Assembly: GCA_028281525.1 (NCBI GenBank) | Contig: JANQJR010000041.1 | Coordinates: 62,001-126,000 of the forward strand | Reading direction: 5' to 3' | Source of the DNA: Magnetovibrio sp. | Lineage (GTDB): Bacteria > Pseudomonadota > Alphaproteobacteria > Rhodospirillales > Magnetovibrionaceae | DNA length: 64,000 nt | Notes under the pieces: model-generated | What the model was told of the DNA's origin: nothing | The model's database searches: none | The model's input: only the letters and a program-made list of their open reading frames with translations | Program-made: the position numbers and the translations under genes | Shown: positions 18,425 through 27,272 of the stretch, one piece after another | How positions within the stretch are numbered: position 1 is the first letter of the stretch | Layout: each line of letters opens with the position of its first letter

Positions 18425-20887
18425 ATGGTGCAAACTCTTCGCCAACGCGTGGAACTGGGATTCGAGGTTTTCGCCCGTCTGATCGCACGCCGCGCCTGGA
18501 TCGTTTTGATTCTCTCCCTGGCCGTAGTCGGGGGCTTGGCGTCGAACGTGCGCCACATGGTCATGGACACCGCGACGGAAAGTTTTCTGCATGACGACGA
18601 TCCGGCGCTGTTGACTTACAATGCGTTCCGCGATCAGTTCGGCCGCGACGAGTTGGTCATCGTCGCCATCGAATCCGACGACGTCTTCGCGCCCGCGTTC
18701 CTGAAAAAGCTGCAAGCGCTTCATCATGAACTGAAAAACGACACGCCCTATCTGGACGACATCACCAGCCTGATCAACGCCCGCAACACCTACGGCGAAG
18801 GCGACGATTTGATCGTCGAGGATCTGTTCGAAGACTGGCCCCAAGACCCCGCCGATTATGAAGCCAAGCGCGAACGGGCTTACGCCAATCCGCTGTTCGA
18901 AAATGTTTTGCTGTCCGAAGACCGGCGCATCACCGCCATCGTGATCCGCACCGACGCTTATTCCAGTGTGGGCGTCGAGGACGACCCCTTGGCCGGGTTC
19001 GACGACGACGGCTTCGGCGATGGGACCATGGATGGTTTCAACGACCCCGCAAACGCAGCGCCGCTGGAGCGTGAATTCCTCACCGACGCGGAAAACACCG
19101 AACTGGTGACAGCGGTCGAGAAGATCGCCTACGGCTACGACGCACCGGATTTCCAAGTTTACGTTTCAGGCTCCCCGGTGGTCGCCCACGCGCTCAAATC
19201 CGCCATGCAGACCAACATGAAACGCTTCACCCTGATGGGCCTGGGCGTCATCGCGGTGGTGCTACTGGTTATGTTCCGCCGCCCATCCGGTGTAATTCTG
19301 CCCCTGCTGGTGGTGATCCTGTCGGTCATCGGCACGCTCGGCCTGATCCCACTCTCAGGCCGGGCCTTCACCCTGCCCATGCAGATTCTGCCCTCGTTTC
19401 TGCTGGCCGTCGGCGTCGGCGCCGCGGTGCACCTGCTCGCCATCTTTTTCCGCCACCTTCAACGCGGTCACGACGTGCACGACAGCATCGCATACGCCAT
19501 GGGCCATTCGGGCCTGCCCATCGTCATGACCTCTTTGACCACCGCGGCGGGGCTCGCGTCTTTTGCCGGCGCGGAAGTCGCCCCCATCGCGGACTTAGGC
19601 CTGATCGCCTCGACGGGCATTTTGCTGTCTTTGTTTTTGAACCTCACGTTCCTGCCAGCCATGCTGAGCCTGTTGCCTTTGAAGCCCAAGGCCAGCGGCC
19701 GGGCCGACAAACGCCACAAGCGCATGGATGCCCTGTTGGTGGGAGTCGCCGATTTCTCCACCCGGCGCGCGTGGTTGGTGCTCGCAGTGAGCGGCTTCGT
19801 GCTGGTAGGCGCGATCGCGGGCATCACGCAGTTGCGGTTTTCCCATCAACCGTTCGACTGGTTGCCCCGGAGCGAACCCTCGCGCCTGGCGCTGGACGTC
19901 ATCGACGAGCGACTCAAGGGCGCCAGCGCCATCGAGGTGATTGTCGACACCAAGCGTGAAAACGGGCTCTACGATCCAGAGGTGATGGCCGGGCTGGAGC
20001 AGCTCAACCGCGATGTCGAGCGGCTCCAGGACGAACATTACAGCGTCGGCAAGACCCTGTCGCTCGCCGACATCTTGAAGGAATCGAACCGCGCACTGCA
20101 CGCCAACGACAATGCCTATTACGTCATCCCCGACGACCGCGATCTGATCGCCCAGGAGCTGTTCCTGTTCGAAAATTCCGGATCCGACGATATGGAGGAT
20201 TTCGTCGACAGCCAGTTCCGCATGGCGCGGTTCACCGCACGCATGCCATGGGTGGATTCCGTTTACCTGCGCGATCTGGACCAGACCTTGAGCGCGAAGT
20301 TTCATGACGTGCTGGGCGAGGACGTCGAGATCACGGTAACCGGCATGAACGCGCTGCTGGGCCGCACCATGCACGCCACCATCGAATCCATGACGGAAAG
20401 CTATATCATCGCCGCCTTGGTGATCACCGTCATGATGGTCGCGTTCTTAGGCAATCTGCGTTACGGCGTGGTGAGCATGATCCCCAACCTGACCCCCATC
20501 ATCGTGACATTGGGCGTGATGGGCTGGCTGGACGTGCCGCTGGATCTGTTCACCATGTTGATCGGCTCCATCGCCATCGGGCTTGCCGTCGACGACACCA
20601 TCCACTTCATGCACAACTACCGCCGCTACCACCACGACACCGGCAGCGTGGAGACCGCCGTGCGCGAAACCCTGTTGGGCACGGGCCGCGCCATGTTGGT
20701 CACGACGGTCGTTTTGTCGCTGGGCTTTTTTATCTACATGCTGTCGACCTTGAACAACCTGTTCAACTTCGGCTGGCTGACGGGTCTGGCCATCACTTTG
20801 GCCCTGTTGGCGGACACGTTCCTCGCCGCAGCCTTGATGAAGATCCTGGACCGCGCCCACCTGATTCCCGACGATAAGGATTATTGA
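18425..20887 (+). CDS. RND/MMPL-family transporter
   Basis: 820 residues with the duplicated RND layout. TM1 is near residues 20-42, followed by a large periplasmic loop. A TM cluster lies about 255-420 (G-L-G-V-I-A-V-V-L-L-V-M-F-R-R, P-S-F-L-L-A-V-G-V-G-A-A-V-H), then a second loop, and a closing TM cluster about 660-800 (I-G-L-A-V-D-D-T-I-H-F-M-H-N-Y). The G-L-A-V-D-D-T-I-H motif is the proton-relay helix of the MMPL/HpnN branch, which moves lipids or hydrophobic molecules. An acidic Gly/Asp/Phe patch (D-G-F-N-D-P) lies in loop 1. GGAAGGAAA supports the start. It is co-transcribed with the LolA-like and barrel genes. Confidence 0.9.
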   Translation: MVQTLRQRVELGFEVFARLIARRAWIVLILSLAVVGGLASNVRHMVMDTATESFLHDDDPALLTYNAFRDQFGRDELVIVAIESDDVFAPAFLKKLQALHHELKNDTPYLDDITSLINARNTYGEGDDLIVEDLFEDWPQDPADYEAKRERAYANPLFENVLLSEDRRITAIVIRTDAYSSVGVEDDPLAGFDDDGFGDGTMDGFNDPANAAPLEREFLTDAENTELVTAVEKIAYGYDAPDFQVYVSGSPVVAHALKSAMQTNMKRFTLMGLGVIAVVLLVMFRRPSGVILPLLVVILSVIGTLGLIPLSGRAFTLPMQILPSFLLAVGVGAAVHLLAIFFRHLQRGHDVHDSIAYAMGHSGLPIVMTSLTTAAGLASFAGAEVAPIADLGLIASTGILLSLFLNLTFLPAMLSLLPLKPKASGRADKRHKRMDALLVGVADFSTRRAWLVLAVSGFVLVGAIAGITQLRFSHQPFDWLPRSEPSRLALDVIDERLKGASAIEVIVDTKRENGLYDPEVMAGLEQLNRDVERLQDEHYSVGKTLSLADILKESNRALHANDNAYYVIPDDRDLIAQELFLFENSGSDDMEDFVDSQFRMARFTARMPWVDSVYLRDLDQTLSAKFHDVLGEDVEITVTGMNALLGRTMHATIESMTESYIIAALVITVMMVAFLGNLRYGVVSMIPNLTPIIVTLGVMGWLDVPLDLFTMLIGSIAIGLAVDDTIHFMHNYRRYHHDTGSVETAVRETLLGTGRAMLVTTVVLSLGFFIYMLSTLNNLFNFGWLTGLAITLALLADTFLAAALMKILDRAHLIPDDKDY

Positions 20888-20902
20888 GACCGGAGAGCCT
20901 TG

Positions 20903-21733
20903 ATGAAAACCGCGACAACACTTTTGACCACCGCCGTGTTGGGCCTTTGCGTATTAGACTTGGCCGCGTTACCAGCTGTCGCCGCCGAATTGAACGCGCG
21001 CCAGATCATGGACAACGTCAATGGCCGCGACGACGGCGACAACCGCATCGCCGAAATGCAAATGGTGCTGATCGACAAGAACGGCGACAAACGCATCCGC
21101 AAAATCAAGACCTTCGATAAGGATCAAATCACGGAGCAAGGCGAAGAAGACCGGCGGCGCATCATGTTTTTCCTGGCGCCCGCCGACGTGAAGGACACGG
21201 GCTTTCTCACCTACGACTTCGCGGCGGACGAAAAAGACGACGACCAGTGGCTGTTTTTGCCCGCGCTGAAAAAGACCAAGCGCATCGCCACGTCGGACAA
21301 GTCCGGCAGCTTCATGGGATCGGACTTCAATTATTCCGACATGACGCGCCGCGAGCTGGACGCCTACGACTTCAAGATTCTCAAAGAGCAAGACGTGCGC
21401 GGGCACAAGACCTGGTTGATCGAAGCGCTGCCCAAAACCCAGGATCAGATCGACGAAACCGGTTATAAAAAGTCCGTCTTGTTCGTGCGTCAGGACAACT
21501 TCATCTTGGTGCGCGCCGTGCACTGGACCGACGTCGGGGGCAAACTCAAGTACCTCGATGTGCCCGGCCTGGAACAAATCGACGGGGTGTGGACCATCAC
21601 ATCCATGACCATGACGACCAAGAAAAACAAGGTTACCGAACACAAGACCGAAATGACGTTTTCCAACGTCCGTTACAATCAGGACCTGGATGAAACGTTG
21701 TTCACATTGCGCCGTTTGGAAAAGGGCCTTTAA
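20903..21733 (+). CDS. LolA-like outer-membrane lipoprotein-sorting protein
   Basis: 276 residues with a Sec signal peptide (about 1-27, A-V-A-A). The body fits the LolA-like family that accompanies RND transporters: R-I-A-E-M-Q-M-V-L-I-D, M-F-F-L-A-P-A-D-V-K-D-T-G-F-L, W-L-F-L-P-A-L-K-K-T-K-R-I and S-F-M-G-S-D-F-N-Y-S-D. Such proteins have an incomplete barrel that holds a lipid or acyl group. I infer a periplasmic carrier between the RND pump and the outer-membrane barrel. It starts 15 bases after the RND stop. Confidence 0.85.
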   Translation: MKTATTLLTTAVLGLCVLDLAALPAVAAELNARQIMDNVNGRDDGDNRIAEMQMVLIDKNGDKRIRKIKTFDKDQITEQGEEDRRRIMFFLAPADVKDTGFLTYDFAADEKDDDQWLFLPALKKTKRIATSDKSGSFMGSDFNYSDMTRRELDAYDFKILKEQDVRGHKTWLIEALPKTQDQIDETGYKKSVLFVRQDNFILVRAVHWTDVGGKLKYLDVPGLEQIDGVWTITSMTMTTKKNKVTEHKTEMTFSNVRYNQDLDETLFTLRRLEKGL

Positions 21734-21737
21734 GTGC

Positions 21738-23195
21738 ATGATCGACCTGACCGCCCGCTCGGCCGCGTTCACCCTTGCCTTGGCGGCAAGCGGTTCCGCA
21801 ATGGCGCAAAGCGGTTTGGACCCAAGCACTTTGGACGATGTGTTGGAGGGCTTCGATGCGCCCGCTCAGCCCGTCTCGCCGTCCGGTGGCGATCTCGACA
21901 ACGTTCTGGATGGCTTTGACGATGCGCCCTCTCCATCCGACGGTGCCGAGTCGGCCGGGCCCGATACCGCCCTCCCCTCCCCCTGGACGCTGTCGGGCAG
22001 CGTGTCGGTTTCGGCGGCGTATGACTACACGCAAAACGCACCTGCGGCGGGGGAATACGACAAACGCGGCCTCAGCCGCACGCGCGCCAAGGCGGCGCTG
22101 AAGCTCAAAGGCGATCTGCCCGACCAATTCGCCGTACCGTTGCGGGTTCTGGGCGAGGTGAGCGCCGCCCACGATTTCGTTTACGCACTGCGCGGACGCA
22201 GCGATTACAACGCCACCATCACCAATTCTTTCGAACGCGACGTGAACCTGGGCGAGCTTTACGCCAGCGCCGAGTTGGGCGGCGGATTTGAACTGACCTT
22301 GGGCCGCCAGGTCATCGTATGGGGCACGTCGGAAACCCTGCGCGTGGTGGACGTGGTCAATCCCCTGGACCGGCGCGAACTGGGCATGGTGGATATCGAG
22401 GACGTGCGTCTGCCGCTGGCGATGGCGCGGGCCGACTACATCACCGGGCCGTGGACCGCCACCGCGCTGGTGATCCCGCACATCCGCTTCAACAAACTGG
22501 CCCCCTCTTACAGCCCCTACGACCCCCAGAACGGGGCCGCCCCTCCGCAAGACGTCCCGGATGACGGCCTGGACAACGCCGAGTTCGCCGCCAGCCTGCG
22601 CGGCAACTTTTCCGGCTGGGACGTATCTTTTCACGCCGCCAACGTTTTTGAGGACGGCGGACATAAGGAAAGCGTGAACGGCGAGACCCGCATCCGCCAC
22701 GAACGCCTCACGCTCTTGGGCGTCACCGGGGACGTGGCTTTGGGCAATTGGCTGCTCAAAGGCGAAGCCGCGCACCTGGACGGCCTGGAAACCTTGGGCG
22801 AACCCAACAAGGATTTCCGTCGCACCGATGTGCTGTTGGGAATGGAGTATTCGGGTCTGACGGACACCACCGTGAGCTTTGATGTGCTCAACCGCCACCT
22901 CCACGATTGGAGCCCGGCGCTGATCCCGGAAGGCCTGAAACGGAATTCTCAGCAATATGCGTTGCGCTTTTCCGGCGACTATCTACGTGAGAAGTTGCAC
23001 GTCACCCTTTTGACCACACGCATTTCGCCGCTGACCAAGGGCGGTGGGTATTCGCGGGCGGCGGTGGAATACGATATCCGCGACGCGCTCAGCGTCACCG
23101 GCGGCGTGACGGTCTATCACGACGGCACGCGCTCGCCGTTCAAGGGATTAGGCGACAATGACCGGGTGTTCGTTGAACTTAAACAGAGCTTCTAA
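21738..23195 (+). CDS. DUF1302-type outer-membrane beta-barrel protein
   Basis: 485 residues. Signal peptide 1-24 (S-A-M-A-Q). The mature N terminus has two acidic repeats, L-D-D-V-L-E-G-F-D and L-D-N-V-L-D-G-F-D-D, about 26 residues apart. The rest has alternating beta-strand pattern with the family marker G-R-Q-V-I-V-W-G-T-S-E-T-L-R-V-V-D-V and ends in F. It begins 4 bases after the LolA-like stop. I infer that it is the outer-membrane component of a trans-envelope transport route with the RND and LolA-like proteins; the cargo is unknown. Confidence 0.8.
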   Translation: MIDLTARSAAFTLALAASGSAMAQSGLDPSTLDDVLEGFDAPAQPVSPSGGDLDNVLDGFDDAPSPSDGAESAGPDTALPSPWTLSGSVSVSAAYDYTQNAPAAGEYDKRGLSRTRAKAALKLKGDLPDQFAVPLRVLGEVSAAHDFVYALRGRSDYNATITNSFERDVNLGELYASAELGGGFELTLGRQVIVWGTSETLRVVDVVNPLDRRELGMVDIEDVRLPLAMARADYITGPWTATALVIPHIRFNKLAPSYSPYDPQNGAAPPQDVPDDGLDNAEFAASLRGNFSGWDVSFHAANVFEDGGHKESVNGETRIRHERLTLLGVTGDVALGNWLLKGEAAHLDGLETLGEPNKDFRRTDVLLGMEYSGLTDTTVSFDVLNRHLHDWSPALIPEGLKRNSQQYALRFSGDYLREKLHVTLLTTRISPLTKGGGYSRAAVEYDIRDALSVTGGVTVYHDGTRSPFKGLGDNDRVFVELKQSF

Positions 23196-23226
23196 ATCCA
23201 GCTCTTTGCTTCAGCTCCCTGAGAGC

Positions 23227-23568
23227 TTAAACGCCATCCCCGGTGACCTTGGCGGCCACGGTTTGCCAGGCTTTACCCGCCGCGATGGGGCAGGTCAGGC
23301 CATTGGGATGCGTCACCACGATGGTGAACGATCCTTCACTGGACGCCATCACCTCGATCACCGCGCCTTCTTCGGTCAAGCCGATGGACACCGGGTTTTC
23401 GGCATAGACTTCGCTCAACGCCGAGACGACTTTGTCGCGGTTCGCACAGGTGGCGGAACCTTCCGCAAGCGCAGGCGTCGCCATGGCGGCAACGGCCAGG
23501 GTTGCGAAGGCAGCGCCAATCATCGTGGCGCCAGCGGGTCTTTTGGTGGTCTCCTTATGCGGTTTCAT
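23227..23568 (-). CDS. Small secreted protein with paired cysteines
   Basis: 113 residues with a signal peptide (about 1-36, ending P-A-L-A-E). The mature part begins A-T-C-A-N-R-D-K-V-V and has G-L-T-E-E-G-A-V-I-E-V-M-A-S-S-E-G-S-F-T-I, then P-N-G-L-T-C-P-I-A-A-G-K-A-W. Its two cysteines could form a disulfide. I recall similar uncharacterised small proteins in rhizobia and relatives, with the same C-x-R/K-x-x-V and C-x-x-A-A/S-G spacing; no function is known. CAGGAGAA is a good SD for the ATG at 23568. Confidence 0.7.
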   Translation of the reverse strand: MKPHKETTKRPAGATMIGAAFATLAVAAMATPALAEGSATCANRDKVVSALSEVYAENPVSIGLTEEGAVIEVMASSEGSFTIVVTHPNGLTCPIAAGKAWQTVAAKVTGDGV

Positions 23569-23796
23569 GGTCAGGTTCTCCTGTTCAGAGGCCCCTCCAC
23601 AGACATTGTGGGATTGCGGAAGAGGCGGCTTCTCCGCCTCGGCGCACCCGGCGCTAAGACATTGCGCAATGCGCCAGCCCTACCTTGTGACATGGGAACC
23701 CGGAAGAATGTGCACCAGCAATTGATTGTCTGACAAATACGGGCGGGTCACCGCGCCACGATTCCGAGTGTACTCTCAAGGGGTAATAAAAGTGTT

Positions 23797-23828
23797 ACAT
23801 TTCATTCACGATTTTGTGATTGAAATGT
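23797..23828. repeat. Imperfect palindrome in the gap before tRNA-Arg
   Basis: ACATTTCA-t-TCAC and GTGA-t-TGAAATGT face each other around six bases. The 342-base gap 23569-23910 also holds a GAGGCGG/CCGCCTC hairpin (23622-23640) and ATTGCGCAAT (23661-23670), but no credible gene. No T-run follows, so this is an operator or structured RNA candidate. Confidence 0.35.
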
Positions 23829-23910
23829 CATGCATTCGAAACACGGCGGCGAGGAAGGACCGGGGAAGGTGTTTTCCGGACCGGATTTCGTGTTATAAGC
23901 CAAGGCGCAA

Positions 23911-23987
23911 GCGCCCATAGCTCAGCTGGATAGAGCACCAGATTCCTAATCTGGGGGTCGCAGGTTCGAATCCTGCTGGGCGCACCA
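23911..23987 (+). tRNA. tRNA-Arg (anticodon CCT)
   Basis: A complete cloverleaf of 77 bases including an encoded CCA. The acceptor stem is GCGCCCA with TGGGCGC, the anticodon stem is CCAGA with TCTGG, and the anticodon CCT is at 23945-23947. The T-loop is G-T-T-C-G-A-A-T-C. It reads AGG arginine codons. No integrase or att-like duplication is seen beside it. Confidence 0.97.
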
Positions 23988-24073
23988 CTCTCACTGCGTT
24001 CGAACGTTGCCCCAGCCTTTTATCATTTTCGAACTCTGCTCGATGGGGCGCTTCATTCCACCGAGGGCTTGTG

Positions 24074-24093
24074 CTTAGGGTCAGGGCCCTAAG
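24074..24093. repeat. TAGGG palindrome at the egtD stop codon
   Basis: CTTAGGG and CCCTAAG arms around six bases. Read along egtD, the element begins with the gene's own TAG stop codon. Copies with the same geometry occur at 38715 and 50310. Confidence 0.6.
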
Positions 24094-25060
24094 CCGCGGC
24101 GAAATACTGCAAACTGAACAGATCGTTTGTATCGGTCCAGGTCTCGACCGGGCGAAAACCGGTGGCGCGGGCCAAATCTTGAAATTCTCGCACCGTGTAC
24201 TTGTACGAATTTTCCGTATGGATGGTTTCACCCTCAGAGAACGAAAATGTGTGCGCACCGATGCGCACCGCTTGCGCGCATTCACTCACCAGATGCATTT
24301 CGATACGTCCCGCGTCCGCGTTGTAAAAAGCCCAATGGCGGAACATCTCTAGATCGAAGTCACCATCGAGTTCGGCGTTGATGCGCACCAGCAGGTTCTT
24401 GTTGAAGTCCGCCGTCACCCCCGCCGCGTCGTTGTAGGCCGCGTTCAAAGTGGCTTCATCCTTTTTCAGATCCACGCCGATCAACAGCCCGCCGTCGTCG
24501 CCCACTACGGCGCGCAAATCGCGCAAGAAGCGCATCGCGTCGACGGGTTCGAAATTGCCAATGGAAGAGCCCGGGAAAAACGCCACCCGGTGCGCGTCGT
24601 CTTGATGATCCGGCACGGTCAGATCGCCGGTGAAATCAATGCACACCGCGTGCACGTCGAGCCACGGAAAATCCTGGGTAAGCCGGTCCATCGCCGCCAG
24701 AAGATGGTGCTTGGAGATTTCCAACGGCATGTAACCGCGCGGATTCACCGCGTCGAGCAGCAGACGCACTTTGTCGCTGGACCCACTGCCCGGTTCGATG
24801 ATGCAGCAGTGCGGGCCCATGGCCTTGGAGATCGCATCCACGTGATCCATCAAAATCTTTTTTTCGATGCGCGTGGGATAGTATTCGGGCAGATCGCAGA
24901 TGGCCTCGAACAGTTGCGAGCCGCGGGCATCGTAGAAAAATTTCGGCGCGATGCGCTTCGGCGTCTGGTTCAACCCCGCCACGATTTCTTCGTAAAAATC
25001 CGCAGGCACCGGGTGGTAATCGGTAAACGTCAAATTTGTAGCAGAGTTCGTATGCATCAT
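24089..25060 (-). CDS. egtD: L-histidine N-alpha-methyltransferase EgtD
   Basis: 323 residues. EgtD converts histidine to hercynine with three SAM-dependent methylations, the first committed step of ergothioneine synthesis. Family motifs: P-K-F-F-Y-D-A-R-G-S-Q-L-F, L-P-E-Y-Y-P-T-R-I-E, the SAM loop I-E-P-G-S-G-S-S-D-K, F-F-P-G-S-S-I-G-N-F, and the C-terminal E-N-S-Y-K-Y-T. The start overlaps the egtB stop in an ATGA arrangement, so translation is coupled. 43 upstream in-frame residues belong to the egtB overlap and are rejected. Confidence 0.96.
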   Translation of the reverse strand: MMHTNSATNLTFTDYHPVPADFYEEIVAGLNQTPKRIAPKFFYDARGSQLFEAICDLPEYYPTRIEKKILMDHVDAISKAMGPHCCIIEPGSGSSDKVRLLLDAVNPRGYMPLEISKHHLLAAMDRLTQDFPWLDVHAVCIDFTGDLTVPDHQDDAHRVAFFPGSSIGNFEPVDAMRFLRDLRAVVGDDGGLLIGVDLKKDEATLNAAYNDAAGVTADFNKNLLVRINAELDGDFDLEMFRHWAFYNADAGRIEMHLVSECAQAVRIGAHTFSFSEGETIHTENSYKYTVREFQDLARATGFRPVETWTDTNDLFSLQYFAAA

Positions 25061-26334
25061 GCGTCCTCCGCCAGGCGGATGCCGCTGAACTGCCAACGGT
25101 CCGGGGGATAGAAAAAATTGCGGTAGGTGGAACGGACATGGCCCGATGGCGTGACGCACGATCCGCCGCGCAACACGAACTGGCTGCACATGAACTTGGC
25201 GTTGTATTCACCGAGCGACCCGTCGAGCGGCTTGAATCCCGGATAAGGCGCATAAGCGCTCTGCGTCCATTCCCAAACATCGCCATACACTTGCTGGAGC
25301 CCTTCGCCTTCCATCGCCGGACGGGGGTGGAAGTCGCCGCTGTCCATAAAGTGGCCGTCCACGTTCTCATCCCGGGCGGCAACCTCCCATTCCGCTTCAC
25401 CGGGCAAACGCTTGCCGGCCCAGGTGGCGTAGGCCTGGGCTTCATAGAAGCTGACATGACAAACCGGCGCCGCAGGGTCAACCGGGCGCAGGCCCGACAG
25501 CGTCATATGGACCCAGCCGTCTTGCGTCTCATGCCAGTAGAGCGGCGCACGCCAACCTTGTTCGTTCACGATGCGCCAAGCTTCCGATAGCCACAATTCA
25601 ACTTGGTCATAACCGCCGTCCGCGATGAACTCCAGGTACTCTCCATTGGTCACCGGACGCGTGGCCAGGCGGTAAGACTCCAGATGCACCTTGTGCGCCG
25701 GACCTTCGTTGTCGTAGGCAAAACCGCCGCCACTATGGCCGATTTCCACCAGACCGCCGTCGAACTCCCGCCAATCCAGCGGCGGCGCGGCCTGCGTTTG
25801 CACCGGCCGCGCTTCGGTATAAACCGGGTGCAAGGGATTGGTGGCGAATACATGCTTGATGTCGGTCAGCATCAGTTCCTGGTGCTGTTGTTCGTGGTTC
25901 AGTCCGACTTCCGTCAAAAACGCAATGCGTGCGAACTCGGGATGGTCCACATCCGCCAACAGCCCCGCCATGGCCGCATCCACGTGTGCGCGGTATTCAA
26001 AGATGTCCGCCGTGGTCGGGCGGTTTAGAAACGCGCGCTGGGGACGTGGGTGAAAGGTCCCCACAGTTTCGTAATAGGAGTTGAACAGGTGCTGGAAACG
26101 GGGGTGGAAGGGCCGGTAACCGCCAGAGTACGGGGTCAGAATAAAGGTTTCGAAAAACCAGCTCACGTGCGCGATGTGCCATTTCACCGGGCTGACGTCG
26201 GGCATGGTCTGCAAGTTGAAATCGTCGGGTTCCAGCGGATCGCACAGCCGTTCCGTACACGTCCGCACCGACCGGAAGGCTTGCGTCAGGGAGGTTGGGG
26301 AGGATGATTTCGCGCTTTGCGGTGCTGGTGGCAT
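25057..26334 (-). CDS. egtB: Ergothioneine sulfoxide synthase EgtB
   Basis: 425 residues: an N-terminal DinB-like domain joined to a C-terminal formylglycine-enzyme-like (FGE-sulfatase) domain. Iron ligands are expected from K-W-H-I-A-H (H53 region) and N-H-E-Q-Q-H (H147, H151). The FGE part has G-x-V-W-E-W-T and a C-terminal V-L-R-G-G-S. It joins a thiol to hercynine with O2. The donor (cysteine or gamma-glutamylcysteine) cannot be read from the sequence. No egtA, egtC or egtE is in the window, so the final lyase lies elsewhere or is a substitute. It overlaps egtD by 4 bases. Confidence 0.95.
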   Translation of the reverse strand: MPPAPQSAKSSSPTSLTQAFRSVRTCTERLCDPLEPDDFNLQTMPDVSPVKWHIAHVSWFFETFILTPYSGGYRPFHPRFQHLFNSYYETVGTFHPRPQRAFLNRPTTADIFEYRAHVDAAMAGLLADVDHPEFARIAFLTEVGLNHEQQHQELMLTDIKHVFATNPLHPVYTEARPVQTQAAPPLDWREFDGGLVEIGHSGGGFAYDNEGPAHKVHLESYRLATRPVTNGEYLEFIADGGYDQVELWLSEAWRIVNEQGWRAPLYWHETQDGWVHMTLSGLRPVDPAAPVCHVSFYEAQAYATWAGKRLPGEAEWEVAARDENVDGHFMDSGDFHPRPAMEGEGLQQVYGDVWEWTQSAYAPYPGFKPLDGSLGEYNAKFMCSQFVLRGGSCVTPSGHVRSTYRNFFYPPDRWQFSGIRLAEDA

Positions 26335-26450
26335 GGGAAAGCCGTCTTCGAATCAGGAATACCGTCACCTTAGCAAAGGCAGACTCCCGCGAGCAAAGAA
26401 AAACTCCCACGGCCAAGGGCAAACGGCCTTGAGCTCGATACCCAGTGGCG

Positions 26451-26657
26451 TCAACGGTCCGTTTCGCCGCGCCACACCGCGCTGGTGAGGATGGCGTTGC
26501 GCCGGATCGTATCGCCGACCCACGCGGCGCGCTGCTGTTTCCAATCCTGATTTTGCGCACCGACAAATTCCACCGCCGGTTCCAGCGGCTCGTCCAAGAC
26601 CGGGGCCGCCGCCAGGCCGACCCCCATCGCCGCCAACACAGGCACAATCCATTTCAT
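26451..26657 (-). CDS. Small secreted protein of unknown function
   Basis: 68 residues. The N terminus (M-K-W-I-V-P-V-L-A-A-M-G-V-G-L-A-A-A-P) is a convincing signal peptide or membrane anchor, and the rest is polar with W-K-Q-Q-R-A-A-W and W-R-G-E-T-D-R. AAGGGGGAC at good spacing supports the start. No family recognised. It lies upstream of egtB on the same strand with a ~116-base gap. Confidence 0.5.
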   Translation of the reverse strand: MKWIVPVLAAMGVGLAAAPVLDEPLEPAVEFVGAQNQDWKQQRAAWVGDTIRRNAILTSAVWRGETDR

Positions 26658-26800
26658 GCGCTAGTCCCCCTTTGGGTCTGATCGGGCGGGCGCCCGCTTT
26701 TCCACCGTGACAGGAAACACCCCCTTTGTGCCCTCAGCGGGGCGGCAATATGGCCTTTTGCGGGCAGCGGTGCGCCCATCAGGTTCCGAAACCCGGAAGC

Positions 26801-27148
26801 CTATTCGTTGCGCAGCCACCACGCATGCATGGCATGGAACATTTCTTCAAGATCCTTCGCCTTGCGGGTGGCCGTGTATTCAACGCGGGGCGGCACTTCC
26901 GGGTAGGCCTTGCGTTCGACCAAGCCATCCTTTTCCAGAGCGCGGAGTTGAGTTGTGAGCATCGTCTGCGTAATCCCGTCGATTTGACGTTTGAGCTGAC
27001 CAAACCGCTTCATGCCTTGGAAGATCAGAATCTGGAGAATGATCAGCTTCCATTTGCCGCCGATCAACTGAGCGATATCCGGCATTGGGCAGGTGCCCTC
27101 GACGAGCGGGGTTTGATGCTCCACCGTTTTCCGCGTCTTTTTGCCCAT
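26801..27148 (-). CDS. HxlR-type (DUF24) redox-sensing regulator
   Basis: 115 residues with the winged helix of the HxlR family: C-P-M-P-D-I-A-Q-L-I-G-G-K-W-K-L-I-I-L, F-G-Q-L-K-R-Q-I-D-G-I-T-Q-T-M-L-T-T-Q-L-R-A-L-E-K-D-G-L-V, and P-P-R-V-E-Y. The single N-terminal Cys20 in the C-P motif is the thiol switch in relatives such as YodB, CatR and HypR, which sense quinones, diamide or hypochlorite. The start at 27148 sits behind GGGAGG; 30 extra in-frame residues run through the operator and are rejected. It is divergent from the secreted protein and GST genes. Confidence 0.85.
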   Translation of the reverse strand: MGKKTRKTVEHQTPLVEGTCPMPDIAQLIGGKWKLIILQILIFQGMKRFGQLKRQIDGITQTMLTTQLRALEKDGLVERKAYPEVPPRVEYTATRKAKDLEEMFHAMHAWWLRNE

Positions 27149-27171
27149 CCTCCCACTCCTAATATAAATGT

Positions 27172-27191
27172 TAGTATCTTTTTTGATACTA
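27172..27191. promoter_or_regulatory. HxlR-type operator between divergent genes
   Basis: TAGTATC and GATACTA form a perfect 7-bp inverted repeat around six T. It lies 24 bases from the regulator start and 82 bases before the divergent gene. GTATC/GATAC-type repeats are known operators for HxlR-family proteins, so control of both directions is likely. Confidence 0.65.
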
Positions 27192-27272
27192 TATACGAAA
27201 ATACTGCCTACTTGCGAATAAATACTTAAAGAATACACTCACCCCAGGCCCCATCAGAAAAGGACAAGGCTT

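Noticed and set aside
23726..23920. Possible 64-residue gene before the tRNA
   Set aside because: It needs a TTG start with no SD, spans the palindrome at 23797 and runs into the tRNA.
23911..23987. tRNA-Arg as an integration site of a mobile element
   Set aside because: No integrase, transposase or repeated tRNA end was seen on either side.
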